Shown here one piece after another: positions 30,401 to 40,958 of a DNA stretch of 64,000 nt. Both the position numbers and the translations under genes were made by a program. How positions within the stretch are numbered: position 1 is the stretch's first letter; the number at the start of each line of letters is the position of its first letter. The notes beneath the pieces were generated by a model. It did not search any database. It saw only the letters and a program-made list of their open reading frames with translations, and was not told where the DNA came from. This DNA comes from Amphiura filiformis (lineage: Eukaryota > Echinodermata > Ophiuroidea > Amphilepidida > Amphiuridae), in NCBI RefSeq assembly GCF_039555335.1, contig NC_092629.1, positions 34,179,796 through 34,243,795 on the forward strand, in the 5' to 3' direction.

Positions 30401-33400
30401 TATTATAGTTTCAGTTGGGTGAACGATTATAAAGCGAACGCTAGAGAACAATTCTGTGTGGGCTTTTGTTTACGAACAATACTCTGCTTATTGTTAACCA
30501 GCGTTCTTGAAAATGAGAAGCATGGTGGTTTGCAGATTTAACACGGTTTGGAAATAATTTCTTCATATTTTTTGGTGTTATCTGTCGTTTACATATCCTT
30601 CCTAAAACACCAAAGTACGAATATTTCCAAACATCTAAATCAGCTAAATATTTTGGACATGTTACAAAACTATATTTTCTAGAATTTTAGAAGAATACTT
30701 TTAATATTGGCCGGTTATTTTTCACACAGCGACGTTAACTAGGCAAATCCCCATACTTCTAACGTGCGCTATTTGTAGAGGTCACGCGTCAATGGTAAGA
30801 GCACTGTGTATTGTGTATAGGAAAACGGACAGTAATGCAGTATGTGTCACACATTTACTGAACTTATGCAACAGGTCTCAACAGCAGTGAGAGCGTGCAA
30901 GGTTTTTTTTTAGCTGGAATTGGGTGGGACAGCAGCATAGTCAGCCTTTTAGTGTGACTCGACCGGAAAAGCCAAATTTTCGTCCCCATTTGTCAATTTT
31001 TTGACCCATTTTACAGTCATTTTAATGACACTTTACTCTCTGGAAAATTCTGTGGAGGGGCAGTTAAAGTTCCCCCAGCTCTCCCCTGGCTAGGGGCAAA
31101 GTGAATTTGAGGGTAGGCCTACTCCCCATTCCAGAAAAATACAGAACTAATTTGTTTGGATTAAAAAAATATTATCTTGTTTTGCCAAATGAAACATAGC
31201 TAAATCCTAATCCTTTAGTTAGTACTAACTGGCGATAAAAGTCAAATTTTAATATTTTTGCAATTTGAGTGAAAATGGTCCAAAAACATGTAATTTTGAA
31301 TGTTTTCTTACAATTTCTTACAGGCCTAGTCACAAAATTGTAAGACTTGGCATGAGTCTAAGCATTCCAAATCTTGAGTATAGGGTAAGAGTTAGCTCAT
31401 AATTTGAATGTTATATGTTATTTTTGCTAATTGGTTTTGAAAAAGATTGTAAAATGTGTTTTCCAAAAATTAGAATAATTTGAAATTAGTCTTTATTCAA
31501 GTCTTTGTACTGGATTGTCAGGGAATACAAAAAAAGGTCGAAAAACACCCTAAAAATACATGATTTTGGCCCTTATTTCCAAAAATTGACCAAATATTAA
31601 AATTTTACTTTTATTGCCAGTTAGGACTAACTAAAGGATTAGGATTTACCTATGTTTCATTTGGCAAAACAGGATAATATTTTTTAAATCCAAAAGAATT
31701 ATAGTTCTGTATTTTTCTGGAATGGGGAGTAAGGGGGAAAATGTGCCCTACATCTGACCATTTAGGCCTGGATTTAGGCCCCAAACACATATGGGCTTAG
31801 TAGAAACTAGAGCAGATGTTATCGGTGGTGCCTTTGTAGCTAGGGGGCAAAGGGGAAATTTCCCCTGTGAGAAGTTGTGCACCTTGCCCCCCCCCCTACC
31901 CTGTGGGATGCTGGCCACCCTGATATTTGAAATTTTTATGCTTTTTTTGTACTTTCTAGCCCATTTACTCAAATTTTGTCACTTTGAAATTTGCCTTGCC
32001 CTTGTCCCCTCCATCCTGACGAAGTTCTGGGTACACCACTGGATGCTATACTTACCGGAAAGTCAGATCACCTTCATTAGACATTGGTGCTGTCCAGGTT
32101 GCTGTGGCCGTGGTCTTGTCATCTGCATTTGCGTGGCCCCATGTTGACTGGCATGTGGAAAAACAAAGCGAAACCAAACAAGGAATGGACAAGTTATAGG
32201 ATGAAAGTGATAATAAAATGCATTTAATTACACAATGGATGGAAAATAAAAAGCTTTTAAATGTTTTGGATATATGATATAAGAAACATGATGAATGTAT
32301 GTAACACTTGTACATTCAGTTTGGAATCCCTTAAAATATTGTTTTTTCTTAAAATGTTCGCCATACACAGTCTGCCGGTTGCTAGGACCATTTCCTTTTC
32401 TAAAGGTGATTTTTATTTTGCATAACTCATAAAATATCAGAAAGACAACGATGCCACACGTTTTCAATATTTTTACGCTTTTTTGTGAACATAACTATAC
32501 CCAGTTAACAAGTGTAGCACAAGCCCCCCCCCTCGTGCGTTTGAATTATACTTGATCTAGATATTCCATAGCGATGGTAAAAAAAGTGCTTCTCTTTCAC
32601 TCACAAATACGTGTCGTCCTGCAATTTCTGTGAATTTGTTGAAACATATCTCAACCTAAATCTGAAATTTGGAGGTTTATAATTAAATAAAAAGGTATTT
32701 TCGACCCTTGTTTCGCCACGGTTTCTGTGCCGAATTGAGTAGCTTGTGTACAAAACGTATTATAGCATGCGTAGGTGCTCGTATTTTAGATTTTCCATAG
32801 CGAGAGTAAAAAGTGCTTCTCTTTCGCTCATAAATACGTGTTGTCCTGCAATTTTCTGAGAATTTCTACAAAACATATCTCAACCTAAATCTGAAATTGG
32901 AGGTTTATAATTAAATAAAAAAAAGGTATTTTTGACCCTTGTTTTCGCCACGGTTTCTGTGCCGAATTGAACATTGAACAATAGCGTGCATCTCGCGTTG
33001 TGCGGCCCATTTTACTGGGCTGAGATTTTCCACAGAGCATAGCGATGGTAAAATATGCTTCTGTTTCGTGCGCAATAAAATCTCGTCCTGCATGCAATTT
33101 TCTCAGAATTTCAAAAAAAATTATTCAGGCTGTTCTGAGGAGAAACGTGTGCATGTTTAATGACGTCAATCAAGCCCTGGTTGTCCACGTCCAACTTAGT
33201 TTCGTCATCAGCACAGACATCGACATCGACTGTTATAATACTGACATTTTTTAACGGAATACTATAGACACCCATAATGATAAAGGACGCGAAGGTGGGG
33301 TGTTCCTCACTAGTCGGGCCCAGTATGGCATTATACGCCAGCGAAGTGTTACGTGTAATCCGATTATCACTACATGTATGTCAACTGGATCACGCTTTTC

Positions 33401-35378
33401 AGTTCTGCACCACGATCGAAATGATCGCAACACAACTCTGTGGCATGTATTACCAATTCCAAAAGGTGCGTGATCCAGTTACCAGGGAGTTATGTAACCA
33501 CTTCGCTGGCGAATAAGGAGGGACTACCCCTGAATGCATGAATGTTGCGTGGTGGTATCTATACTTACGTCATCAGTAGTGCACATGATTGTTTTGGTTC
33601 CAGTAGAGGGGTACTAAATCTCCCAACGGGTGTGTTGCTACCAGATTTGCTGCGTGCTTGTACAATTATACCCCGAAAATTAGTAGCTCCTGTTGCAGCA
33701 AACGTCACTATGAGAAAATAGTAGATGTAAAAGGTGAGGGGCAGGCTCTTTTATGTACAAGTGTTAAACTCTATCGGTCAATTTTATACATTATTATGTT
33801 CTCAGAATCTTCCTCCCTATACTTTGTACAGAGTTGAAGAGTCCAATATAATCAACACTTGGACCCAAAATTTGGACTGTGTTGAATAGACTCACTTTTT
33901 CCCCAAAATTTTGTTTTCTACAATTTTTTGACTGAAACCTATTTTTGACTTGCTCATTTTTAACCAAAATTTTTTTTTACCGAAAATCACATTTTTTACC
34001 AAAAGTCATGTTTTGACCAAGAAAAGATTCTGAAAACATAATAATGATAAAATTGGATGGATTTTTCACCCAATACAAAATTTATTGGTCTCGCTATGAG
34101 TTTAAAAATATTGGACTCGAATTTTAAAACTCATATAGCTCGACCAATAAATTTGAGTATTGGGTTCAAACCATCCAATTTTATATCAAAATTAATACCT
34201 AGTCAGCATATTCATTCTATCACTTTTACTTTTTTAAAGACATTTCTTGTTTAATATTGTGAATGTTAACTGCTTGACAACGTATTATATCATATTTTCA
34301 AAAGTTATGAGCCGATTGAAATAATTGTTTCGGTTTATTATCGAGTACCATTTGGCGACAGAATAAGTTTTGCCATATTGAAAACCTGGGGAGAGCGAGA
34401 TACCGTAAGGATTTTCAAATGACTGCAATTTAAATGAAACTATAATTATATTGCAAACGTGCAGGGCCGTTCCGACCATTAGGCCAGGTAAGGCGGTCGC
34501 CTAGGGCGGCAAACACAGAGGGGCGCCAAAAAAGGACAAAAAAAAAAAAACGGGAATGGAGAAAGAAAAGGGAAGAAAAAATGAGAGCGGATAAAAAGAA
34601 AAAATGGAAGGAATAATAAAAAGGGGGCGAAAAGAGAAACAGAGAACAGGGCGAAAAAAACAGTGGCGTAGCGATGGGGGCGGTGGGGGCACGTGCGCCA
34701 CCCTTAGGGCATGCGTCGCCCTTTGGGGGCGCCGAATTGACCAATTCATGATCGATTCTGCGCCCCTCTAAGTGATGAAAGTCAAAATTTTCGCGCGCAT
34801 TTCGCACAAAATCACTTGAAATATCAATTTAAGACCGATATTCAATTTCATTATAACCAAAATAAATTACTGGTAAGCCCTATGTGCACATTTTTTTTTT
34901 TCCGCGCGCAGTTGTTTCAAGAATTGGGGGCGGGCGTCATTATGTATCCTTAGCCCTGGGCGCTACAAACCCTAGCTCCGCCATGAGTTTTCAAGGGGGT
35001 AACACCACTTAACACTTATTTTTGGTATGCTTTGGTGGGGCGGCAGGGAGTGGCTTTGCCTAGGGCGGCAAAATCCCTAGGAACGGCCCTGCAAACGTGC
35101 ACATTGTTGTAAATTAGAATATAAAGAAAAAAAAGTTTTCCATTTTTTCTTCTTTAAACCAATTTTCTGATTGTAAAAGCTATTCATAACATACCAGTAA
35201 TTGTATCTCCAGGTCCGTACGTTGCGGGGCTTATGGTGACTTCAAATGGTGGATTTGTTCCACTTGAACCAGGGTGCCCGGGGGTTAAGGACGTGCATGC
35301 ATCCGATGGTGGTCCGTTTGATCGGCAGGACACTGTAGCTATAACTGCGCTGAGGAGAAGTACTGTAAACACGCCCAT
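27417..35378 (-). CDS. Reeler-domain secreted or surface protein, six exons
   Basis: Assembled by eye on the minus strand. Exons (high to low coordinate): 35,378-35,195; 33,707-33,569; 32,147-32,056; 30,157-30,078; 28,334-28,290; 27,490-27,417. They encode about 204 residues: signal peptide (MGVFTVLLLSAVIATVSC), reeler domain (SNGPPSDACTSLTPGHPG; PFEVTISPATYGPGDTI; VTFAATGATNFRGIIVQARS; GHANADDKTTATATWTAP; RASVVQQNSG), a Thr-rich linker (PTFAPTTTANS) and a hydrophobic C-terminus (LVITMVTLFTIAIIGRFL) that could be a membrane span or GPI signal. Single reeler domains occur in reelin, FRRS1 and insect immune proteins such as noduler; the function here is unknown. Borders are GT/AG, but exons 2 and 3 do not join in phase: one base is missing. 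The first three joins around it and the last three are consistent. Confidence 0.85.
28290..28334 (-). CDS. Reeler gene exon 5 (Thr-rich linker)
   Basis: 45 nt, symmetric phase 1-1, after acceptor ACTTAAG. GPENPTFAPTTTANS, a likely O-glycosylated stalk. Donor GTAAGA. The exon could be skipped without shifting the frame. Confidence 0.7.
28517..28730. mobile_element. Nonautonomous hAT element with 8-bp target duplication
   Basis: CAGTGACGGCAGC at the left and GGCACCACCACTG at the right are imperfect hAT-type inverted ends. Both sides are flanked by CATGCAGA (28,509-28,516 and 28,731-28,738), an exact 8-bp duplication. The 214-bp body is G-rich then C-rich and noncoding. It lies in intron 4 of the reeler gene. 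Confidence 0.85.
28985..29370 (+). pseudogene. 3' end of a second non-LTR retrotransposon
   Basis: Broken frames encode AYGSETWAMTRRMEQKLRVA, QHSMERSMLGITKK, then (other frames) RNEWIRSRL-, TEWIPR and KVRWRDEITKFLDVTWMRKM, ending GEAFTLQWVDNG. This is the conserved C-terminus of RTE/Proto2-like 'endonuclease-reverse transcriptase' elements. It ends in GATGATGATGATGAT. It is antisense to the reeler gene, in intron 4. Confidence 0.8.
30078..30157 (-). CDS. Reeler gene exon 4
   Basis: 80 nt after acceptor ATTTTCAG. It reads RASVVQQNSGGTSIFYTGLM and SEDLVYN, the last strand of the reeler domain. Donor GTAGGT, ending one base into a codon. Confidence 0.82.
30214..30855. repeat. Duplicated segment, copy 1 (reeler intron 3)
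   Basis: Bases 30,214-30,425 and 30,597-30,850 match 41,045-41,236 and 41,766-41,990 plus 42,517-42,540. Shared words include ATGCAGTCATGTCTACAGTA, TTAAAAGCTATTAAACCAAG, TACGAATATTTCCAAACATC and TTTTTCACACAGCGACGTTA. This copy has no Penelope insert and no TA-flanked element. Confidence 0.9.
31122..31729. mobile_element. ~600-bp fold-back element, copy 1
   Basis: Arms of about 130 bp: CTCCCCATTCCAGAAAAATA, TATTATCTTGTTTTGCCAAA and CTAAATCCTAATCCTTTAGT at the left, and their complements at the right ending CTGGAATGGGGAG. The loop carries AAAACATG and TCTAAGCATTCCAAATCTTGA. Copy 2 is at 39,092-39,640. Confidence 0.9.
32056..32147 (-). CDS. Reeler gene exon 3
   Basis: 92 nt after acceptor CATGCCAG. 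The frame STWGHANADDKTTATATWTA carries the reeler signature (HAN, then TWTAP), but needs phase 0 at its start, while exon 2 leaves two bases. It ends CG before GTAAGT and joins exon 4 correctly. Confidence 0.82.
32569..33115. repeat. Diverged tandem repeat, ~235-bp unit, 2.3 copies
   Basis: Units start at 32,569, 32,798 and 33,040 with TAGCGATGGTAAAA-like words, followed by GTGCTTCTCTTTC-CTCA, TCTGAAATT-GGAGGTTTAT and GCCACGGTTTCTGTGCCGAA. It lies in reeler intron 2. Confidence 0.85.
33257..33566. mobile_element. Fold-back element abutting the reeler exon 2 donor
   Basis: Arms CGCCAGCGAAGTG and CAACTGGATCACGC at the left pair with GCGTGATCCAGTTAC and CACTTCGCTGGCG at the right. The weak outer ends are CTATAGACACCCATAA and TTGCGTGGTGGTATCTATAC. 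The right end reaches the minus-strand splice donor at 33,561-33,568. Confidence 0.7.
33569..33707 (-). CDS. Reeler gene exon 2
   Basis: 139 nt after acceptor TCATAG, joining exon 1 in phase as ITVTFAATGATNFRGIIVQA, then PVGRFSTPLL and QSC. The donor (GTAAGTATAG on the minus strand) lies at the edge of a fold-back element. It ends two bases into a codon, which does not fit exon 3. Confidence 0.8.
34046..34184. mobile_element. Small MITE-like fold-back
   Basis: ATAAAATTGGATGG with ACCCAATACAAAATTTATTG at the left and CAATAAATTTGAGTATTGGG with CCATCCAATTTTAT at the right, in reeler intron 1. Confidence 0.85.
34462..35091. mobile_element. Nonautonomous hAT element with 8-bp target duplication
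   Basis: CAGGGCCGTTCC at the left and GGAACGGCCCTG at the right are perfect 12-bp inverted ends. Both are flanked by CAAACGTG (34,454-34,461 and 35,092-35,099). Next to the ends, CGCCTAGGGCGGCAAA and TTTGCC-TAGGGCGGCAAA recur. It contains a nested element at 34,663-34,984. It lies in reeler intron 1, about 100 bp from exon 1. Confidence 0.92.
34663..34984. mobile_element. Nested hAT-like element, related to 14,560-14,838
   Basis: It starts CAGTGGCGTAGCGATGG and ends CCCTAGCTCCGCCATG. The body matches the fragment at 14,560 (AAGACCGATATTCAA, CATTATAACCAAAA, TATGTATCCTTAGCCCTGGG). It is inserted inside the element at 34,462-35,091, so it is younger than that insertion. Confidence 0.8.
35195..35378 (-). 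CDS. Reeler gene exon 1 (signal peptide)
   Basis: 184 nt from ATG (35,378-35,376) to a donor read GTATGT. The signal peptide is followed by RSNGPPSDACTSLTPGHPGS, the reeler N-terminus with its conserved Cys. It ends one base into a codon. The open frame extends upstream but without another ATG. Confidence 0.85.
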
Positions 35379-35891
35379 TTTGATGCAAATCTGAATTACG
35401 GACAAAAGGTGAAGAAAATTAATATTCAGTACATTTTGTACCTATCCGATATTGCAGTTATCAACAACATTCCCTATACTGCACACACACAGCCTCTCTA
35501 ATTGAAGCGTGATCTCACTAACTAGCACTGTGTTATAGGTATAGGATAGCCAAAGTAACCGGCCGATTTTTTTTCGAACGTTGACTGTTGACTAGCAAAT
35601 TTACCAAAAAGATTCCAAAACTATTTTTCTTTTTGAAAAAAGTAGTTAAATAAATTTCGTGAGACTATGTCAGACTATCAGCTGCCAAACTTGCATGCCG
35701 AATTGTTGTCCCCTCTCCTCTGACTATATGCGAGCCCGGTATGCGAGTTGCCCTCTTTCAAACAGCGGCACAGGCGAACCGTTAAAGCTACACACTTCGT
35801 ACTTGATGATCGTCTTCCGTATTTATCCCTTTCTCTGCTGGCCAAATTTTAACTTTGTTAAATACTGCCTTCAATAGGCTGGATGGACCCC

Positions 35892-36571
35892 TTTAAAGGC
35901 CCATTCAGTGATTTGCTCATCCGGACGATCGTAAAAATCATCAAAATTCAGATTTTGGTACCTTTGTAATTGGCATAGATGTGCTAACATAGCCTGCTAG
36001 TGGTTCGGTCGAAAGCCGTGTATTTTAGACAAAATAAAGCATTTGCATGATTCTGGACTTTTGATACTGACAGTAAAGTCCGACTCGAGATCGAAAGAAG
36101 CTCACTCTCCACGTACCAACACGCGTTGCGTATTGTTTCTACTACTTATTACATCAGTAGCTACTATTTTAAACAAAATACACAATTTTAACAGCTTTTA
36201 ACTGTTTTTCATATTTGAATTGACCGTTAGTTTGCCTCGGTGACCTTTAATTGCTGATTTTGTTTTCTACTACAAAAATTAAGCGTCTGTTTTAAATCAA
36301 TTTAGACTCTACTTCCCCGTGTTAGAAACACTGGACTAGGAAGTTTTTCCAGTCGATTGGTGGCGCACTGTACGAAAATCTCGATTTTCTCGAGTCGATC
36401 TGAGTTGAAGTAGAAAACCTTTCTAAAACTTCTGTTTTTAGACTAATTTGTCGATGTATTCAGGGAAAAGTGGTTTAATGAAATTCTGTAGACTTATTCT
36501 TTATTTCTAAGCAACTCTGACAAATTTCCATTTTTTTAATGTTCCTGTGAAATCACTGAAAGGGCCTTTAA
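35892..36571. mobile_element. MITE-like element, TIR TAAAGGCCC-TTCAGTGATTT
   Basis: TTTAAAGGCCCATTCAGTGA at the left and TCACTGAAAGGGCCTTTAA at the right are inverted and 680 bp apart. The flank 35,379-35,891, where the reeler promoter would be, has no clear TATA box or other signal. Confidence 0.8.
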
Positions 36572-37568
36572 CTGAAGGCAACTTTTTCACTTTCTGCACA
36601 GATATTCACCATCAGTTAGAGCTATTTAGCAGTGAAGTACTTAACCAATTATTGGTTTCTCCCTGATGATTGGTCAGCGCTGTTGTCATGGTTGGGTCTG
36701 TCAATATCAGTTATTGATTGGTGTTTAGTTTAAGGGCTGTAAACTATGATTAGGCGGTGCTGTCATATGTGGGTTGTAACTGCAATATAGTCAATTGACG
36801 TGTAAATTGAGGAAGCTTGAAGCAGAGGTTATTTTAACATGCCTCCTAACACGTTGTGCAGTGAGATTTAAAATTCGTGCGGTGAGAATTAAAGTTCCGT
36901 GCTTAAAATATTGCTATGCTGTTCAACAAACTCAACAGGGACGGCTTACTGGCGCCTTCCGTACGGTCCCTTTTAGGTAAAAAAAGTCAACACTTCATCA
37001 CCCGTTTTCTTGAAACACCAGATGCATTTAAGGTTAAGCAACTATTTTAAATTGTTGCGATTTGGAAATTCACAGCATCTTGCAAATGGTAGTGAACTTT
37101 GGCAAAAATTGCATTAATCATTTCATAGCGAGTTTGTAGAAGAATTTAAATATCACAGATGTAGTTTTGTAGGTCCTGTGGTTCTTGAGTCATGCTGTAA
37201 AGAGGGTTGACACAACAACACTTTTGTAAAACGTACATAACAACAATAAATCAAGCAATTTTTTGACTGTTTCGACCAACAATACATCATGTACCCTTAA
37301 AAATAGTTTGGGAATCGCTAGTAAATCGTCACCCCCCCCCCCCTCCCCGTGCTCACGACAGTGTTTACAGCCAATGATACAATCGGTCGTTTTAAGTTAT
37401 GAGTTTTAAGACGTTGGTTTCCTATTATCATGACTAAGCTCTTGACTTACGTCAATATAGCGATACCTTTGTCTGTACCTTTTAAGCACAGGGCGCTACG
37501 GGTTTGGGATTTTATATTCCTACATTAGTGTTTTTGGCATCCTTAAACCTGAAATGATAAAAATTTGA
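36572..37568. other. Stretch without a supported gene
   Basis: No splice-consistent exon, RNA gene or strong repeat. There is a C-run at 37,331-37,343. Open frames here are short and unlike known proteins. Confidence 0.5.
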
Positions 37569-38224
37569 TTGGTTCCATTTTTTTCTATGCCCCTGTGGTT
37601 CCCACGAGGGGTCGGAGGTCAGAGTGGGGGCAAAACTTAAAATTAGTTACATCATGTTGTATAATGTATCTCAAATTTTCTACTTAGTTCAGGAGTTATA
37701 AGGTCAAATGTCAAAAATTTCATACAGAGGTCAAAATTAAAAAATGGTCCGATTTCATCGAACTGGTCTCAAATTACTCTCCTTAACATATAAAATCTCA
37801 ACATATACTTAATTCTCAATTTAAGTGCATTTTTTGTATTGCCACGTCCCCCTTCAGAGTTAAGTCCAAAAAGAAATATGTACAAGCATAACATTTGACC
37901 CATAGTTTCATCCGATTCTGAGATTATAAATTTCTCAAATAATTTATTTTCCCATTTGGTTTGCCGAAAGGAGTAGGCTACTTTGAGACAAATTTCGTTT
38001 GATTCGGTGCATTTTGAAAATTTGGCTTTGTGCATAAGATATTTGACATTTGACCTTATTTACTCAATACAATAACTCCTTAACTGAGCACCCTAGTGCA
38101 ATATGACAATTGATTTTTTTCAGCAATGAGAGGAATAATTTGAGGTCTACATCATGATAGAACAGATATTGACTTTTCGAGCCCTCGTGGGAAGTATAGG
38201 GGCCATAGAAAAAATGCCTATTGG
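37569..38224. mobile_element. Fold-back element, ~656 bp
   Basis: TTGGTTCCATTTTTTTCTAT with CCCACGAGGG at the left, CCCTCGTGGGAAGTATAGGG with CATAGAAAAAATGCC at the right. The inner arms also pair (TAAGGTCAAATGTCAAA with TTTGACATTTGACCTTA). Confidence 0.75.
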
Positions 38225-38285
38225 CTGTCTTAAAAACGGGTTTATTTTCTTGAAAGCTTTCAAAAGCAATGCTTTGTCGCAATAC

Positions 38286-38755
38286 TTAAAGCCATATTAT
38301 AACATTTGCTGAGGAAGACGCCCTCACTGAATTTTTAAAATTCCTTTTTCACACGATTAAATTGTACTTTATTAAACCAATATACCCTGCAAAAATCAAG
38401 ACTCTAACTTAAGTGCTGTAGTTTTGTCAAAATCCGTGATTTTGAATTAAAGGCTGATTCAGCGCTTTATTATTACGATGGAATTATTAGTCGAACGCAT
38501 ACACGATGTTCATAACACACAGTACGTCACGGCGTGTGGGACGGTGATATACACAACAAAGGGTCGTACCACAACATGACCGAAGGAGTGGTACGTATTG
38601 GCGACATGTGCGCTGGTAGTAAATTCCAATTTTCTTTGCTTTGCCGTAGTTGTTCGGCTCAAAAATAAAAGGGATATATCTGGCAGTAAAAGCTAACATT
38701 TTATGGCAAAGAAATGCTAATCTATTTTGTTTGAAAATGTTATAATATTGCTTTA
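38286..38755. mobile_element. MITE-like element, TIR TTAAAGC-ATATTATAACATTT
   Basis: TTAAAGCCATATTATAACAT at the left and ATGTTATAATATTGCTTTAA at the right. The body has GTACGTCACGGCG and inverted GTGGTACG/CGTACCAC words. Confidence 0.8.
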
Positions 38756-39091
38756 ATGACCGTCCCCAATTGTGGCTTATTATAAAGCGTGATCGTGTAT
38801 TTAGGCGGTTGCGTCGCCAATCAAACCAAACTACAGTGACATAATAATGAAGCCGGAAGCTATTTAAATTATTTCATAAATACTCGCCTTATTTTATATT
38901 CCAAACACACCGTACTCCTCAGGCCTTTTCTCCAGACCCTTTCCTTGGGCCCTAAAAAAACCTTTAAAAACTTTACCGGCCTATATACACCAGTTATTAT
39001 TAAATATTTAATATATAGACACAGATTGATACCTTACCTGCAGGTGCATGTGTATGCCTACACAGGATCGTTACTCTGGTAATAGGTAGGT

Positions 39092-39640
39092 ACTCCTGAT
39101 TCTAGAAAAATACAGTACTATTTTTTTAGAATTAACAAAATATTATCTTGTTTTACCAAACATGCTAAATGACATAAATCCTAATCCTTTAGATAGTTCT
39201 AACTGGCAATAAAAGTTAAATATTCTTGCAATTTGAGGGGAAATGGGTCCATACAGGCAGGCGATTTTCATGTTTTCTTACTCACAAATTCTAAGACTTG
39301 GCACAAGTCTAAGCATTCAAATCTTGAGGCTAAAGAGTAGCTCATTTTACTATTTTATGTTATTTTTGATAAGTTGTATGAAAAAGATTAGAAAATATTT
39401 TTCAAAAATTAAAATGCATAACTTGAAATTAGTCTCTGAGCTTAATTGTCACAGCATCGAAAAACGCCCTTAAAAATGCATGTTTTTGGCCCTGTGTCCA
39501 AAATTGACCACTAATTAAAATTTGACTTTCATTGCAGTTAGAACTAACAAATGGATTAGGATTTAGCTATGTTTTATTTGGCGAAACAAGATAATATTTT
39601 TAATCCAAAATAATGAGTGCTGTATTTTTCTGGAATATAG
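39092..39640. mobile_element. ~600-bp fold-back element, copy 2
   Basis: It matches the copy at 31,122 along both arms: TCTAGAAAAATACAGTACTA, TATTATCTTGTTTTACCAAA, AAATCCTAATCCTTTAGATA, and the complementary right arm ending GCTGTATTTTTCTGGAAT. Confidence 0.88.
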
Positions 39641-40270
39641 CTAAGAGTGGGTCAAATAAATGCTCAATGAACTGGAACAAGGAAATCAGTTGCGTACAGG
39701 TTTCGGTTGCGGAACTTGCACTTGCCACTTTACATAATAATATATTGCACCTCAGTATCATGATTACACAAGCATTGTTAGATTATAGAGAGTCTATGGT
39801 TAGGTTAGATTTAAATTTCAAAGGTGACCTTCATTTTGTTAGCATTTAATTTACTTTCAAAGCAGTGGGGTTTTTTAACTTTTTTTTTTTTGGAATAAAT
39901 TTGAGCAATTTTGGGGTCTACATTTTAATGTCGTCATTGGCCCATGTTCAGGTCCGATGATTCCTGTCCAGTGATGACAAAATATATAGTAGACTCATCT
40001 ACTATATAAGTATAACTCGAAACGAGAAACAAATTGCAGATATAATATGATTCTATTTATAGCATGCCCCTTGTCAATTTCTGGTCAATTTAGCCATTTT
40101 TGGCCATCTTTTATATGATGGCACACTAATAGCCAAAGCTATACTAACTTAGAACTTCATCAGGCTATATATACCACGGAATTAGAAATACTAGTAATTA
40201 GGCCTTTACAAGTTTTGGGTTTTGCAAAATTTTGGTCGTAAAATGAATTTCCTCAACATCCTAATGTTTA

Positions 40271-40958
40271 TGGGGTACAGGGCGTTGGTCCGACACGCCG
40301 CTAGTCCGACACCCCGCTAGTTCGACACGCCGCTAGTTCGAATCTAAAATGCACTCTGTCAGTCCGACACACCGCTAGTCCGAAAATGAAAACCACTGCG
40401 CTAGTCCGAAATTGGAAAACACTCCTTCAGTCCGACACTGCGCTAGTCCGAATCTAAAAAAACACTGTGCTAGTCCGAAACTGAAAACCATTGCGCTAGT
40501 CCGAATTTGAAAAACACTGCGCTAGTCCGAATTTGAATTGAGAGAAACACTGCACTAGTCTGATATTCGGACTAGCGCAGTGTTTTTCAGATTCCGACTA
40601 GCCCAGTGTTTTTCAGATTCCGACTAGCGCTGTAGTTTTCAGTTTTGGACTAGCGCCATGGTTTTTATTTTCGGACTAGCGCAGTGTCGAACTGAAGAAG
40701 TGTTTTCCTAATTCGGAATAGCACAGAGTATTTCGGATTCGGCCTAGCGGCGTGTCGAACAGAAAACTGTGTTTTCAGATTCGGACTAGCGGCGTGTCGG
40801 ACTATTGCAGTGGTTTTTATTTTCGGACTAGCGGATGCTTTTTTTCGGACTAGCGCCGTGCTTTTCATTTTCGGACTGACGCACCTCTAAGTATGGGGAA
40901 TTTGTGTTGTCGGCGTGTCGGACTAGCGGCGTGTCGGACTGAGCGGTGCACCCCATGT
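40271..40958. repeat. Palindromic minisatellite of CTAGTCCGA units
   Basis: Left half (about 40,290-40,560): a dozen or more units of GCTAGTCCGA separated by ~15-25 bp with AAAACACTGC. Right half (about 40,565-40,945): the same unit inverted, TTCGGACTAGCG. Outer ends GGGGTACAGGGCG and GCGGTGCACCCC are also inverted. The whole 690 bp is one large dyad built of tandem units. Confidence 0.9.

Noticed and set aside
31791-32147. 118-codon plus-strand frame with a hydrophobic middle
   Set aside because: Its 3' third is the antisense of reeler exon 3, and the rest crosses a low-complexity repeat.
34430-34807. 125-codon minus-strand frame with a Phe/Leu/Ser-rich stretch
   Set aside because: It is the translation of an A-rich tract inside the hAT element at 34,462-35,091; no domain and no splice context.
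40271-40958. CTAGTCCGA array as a CRISPR-like array
   Set aside because: Units are degenerate, irregularly spaced and reverse orientation in the middle.
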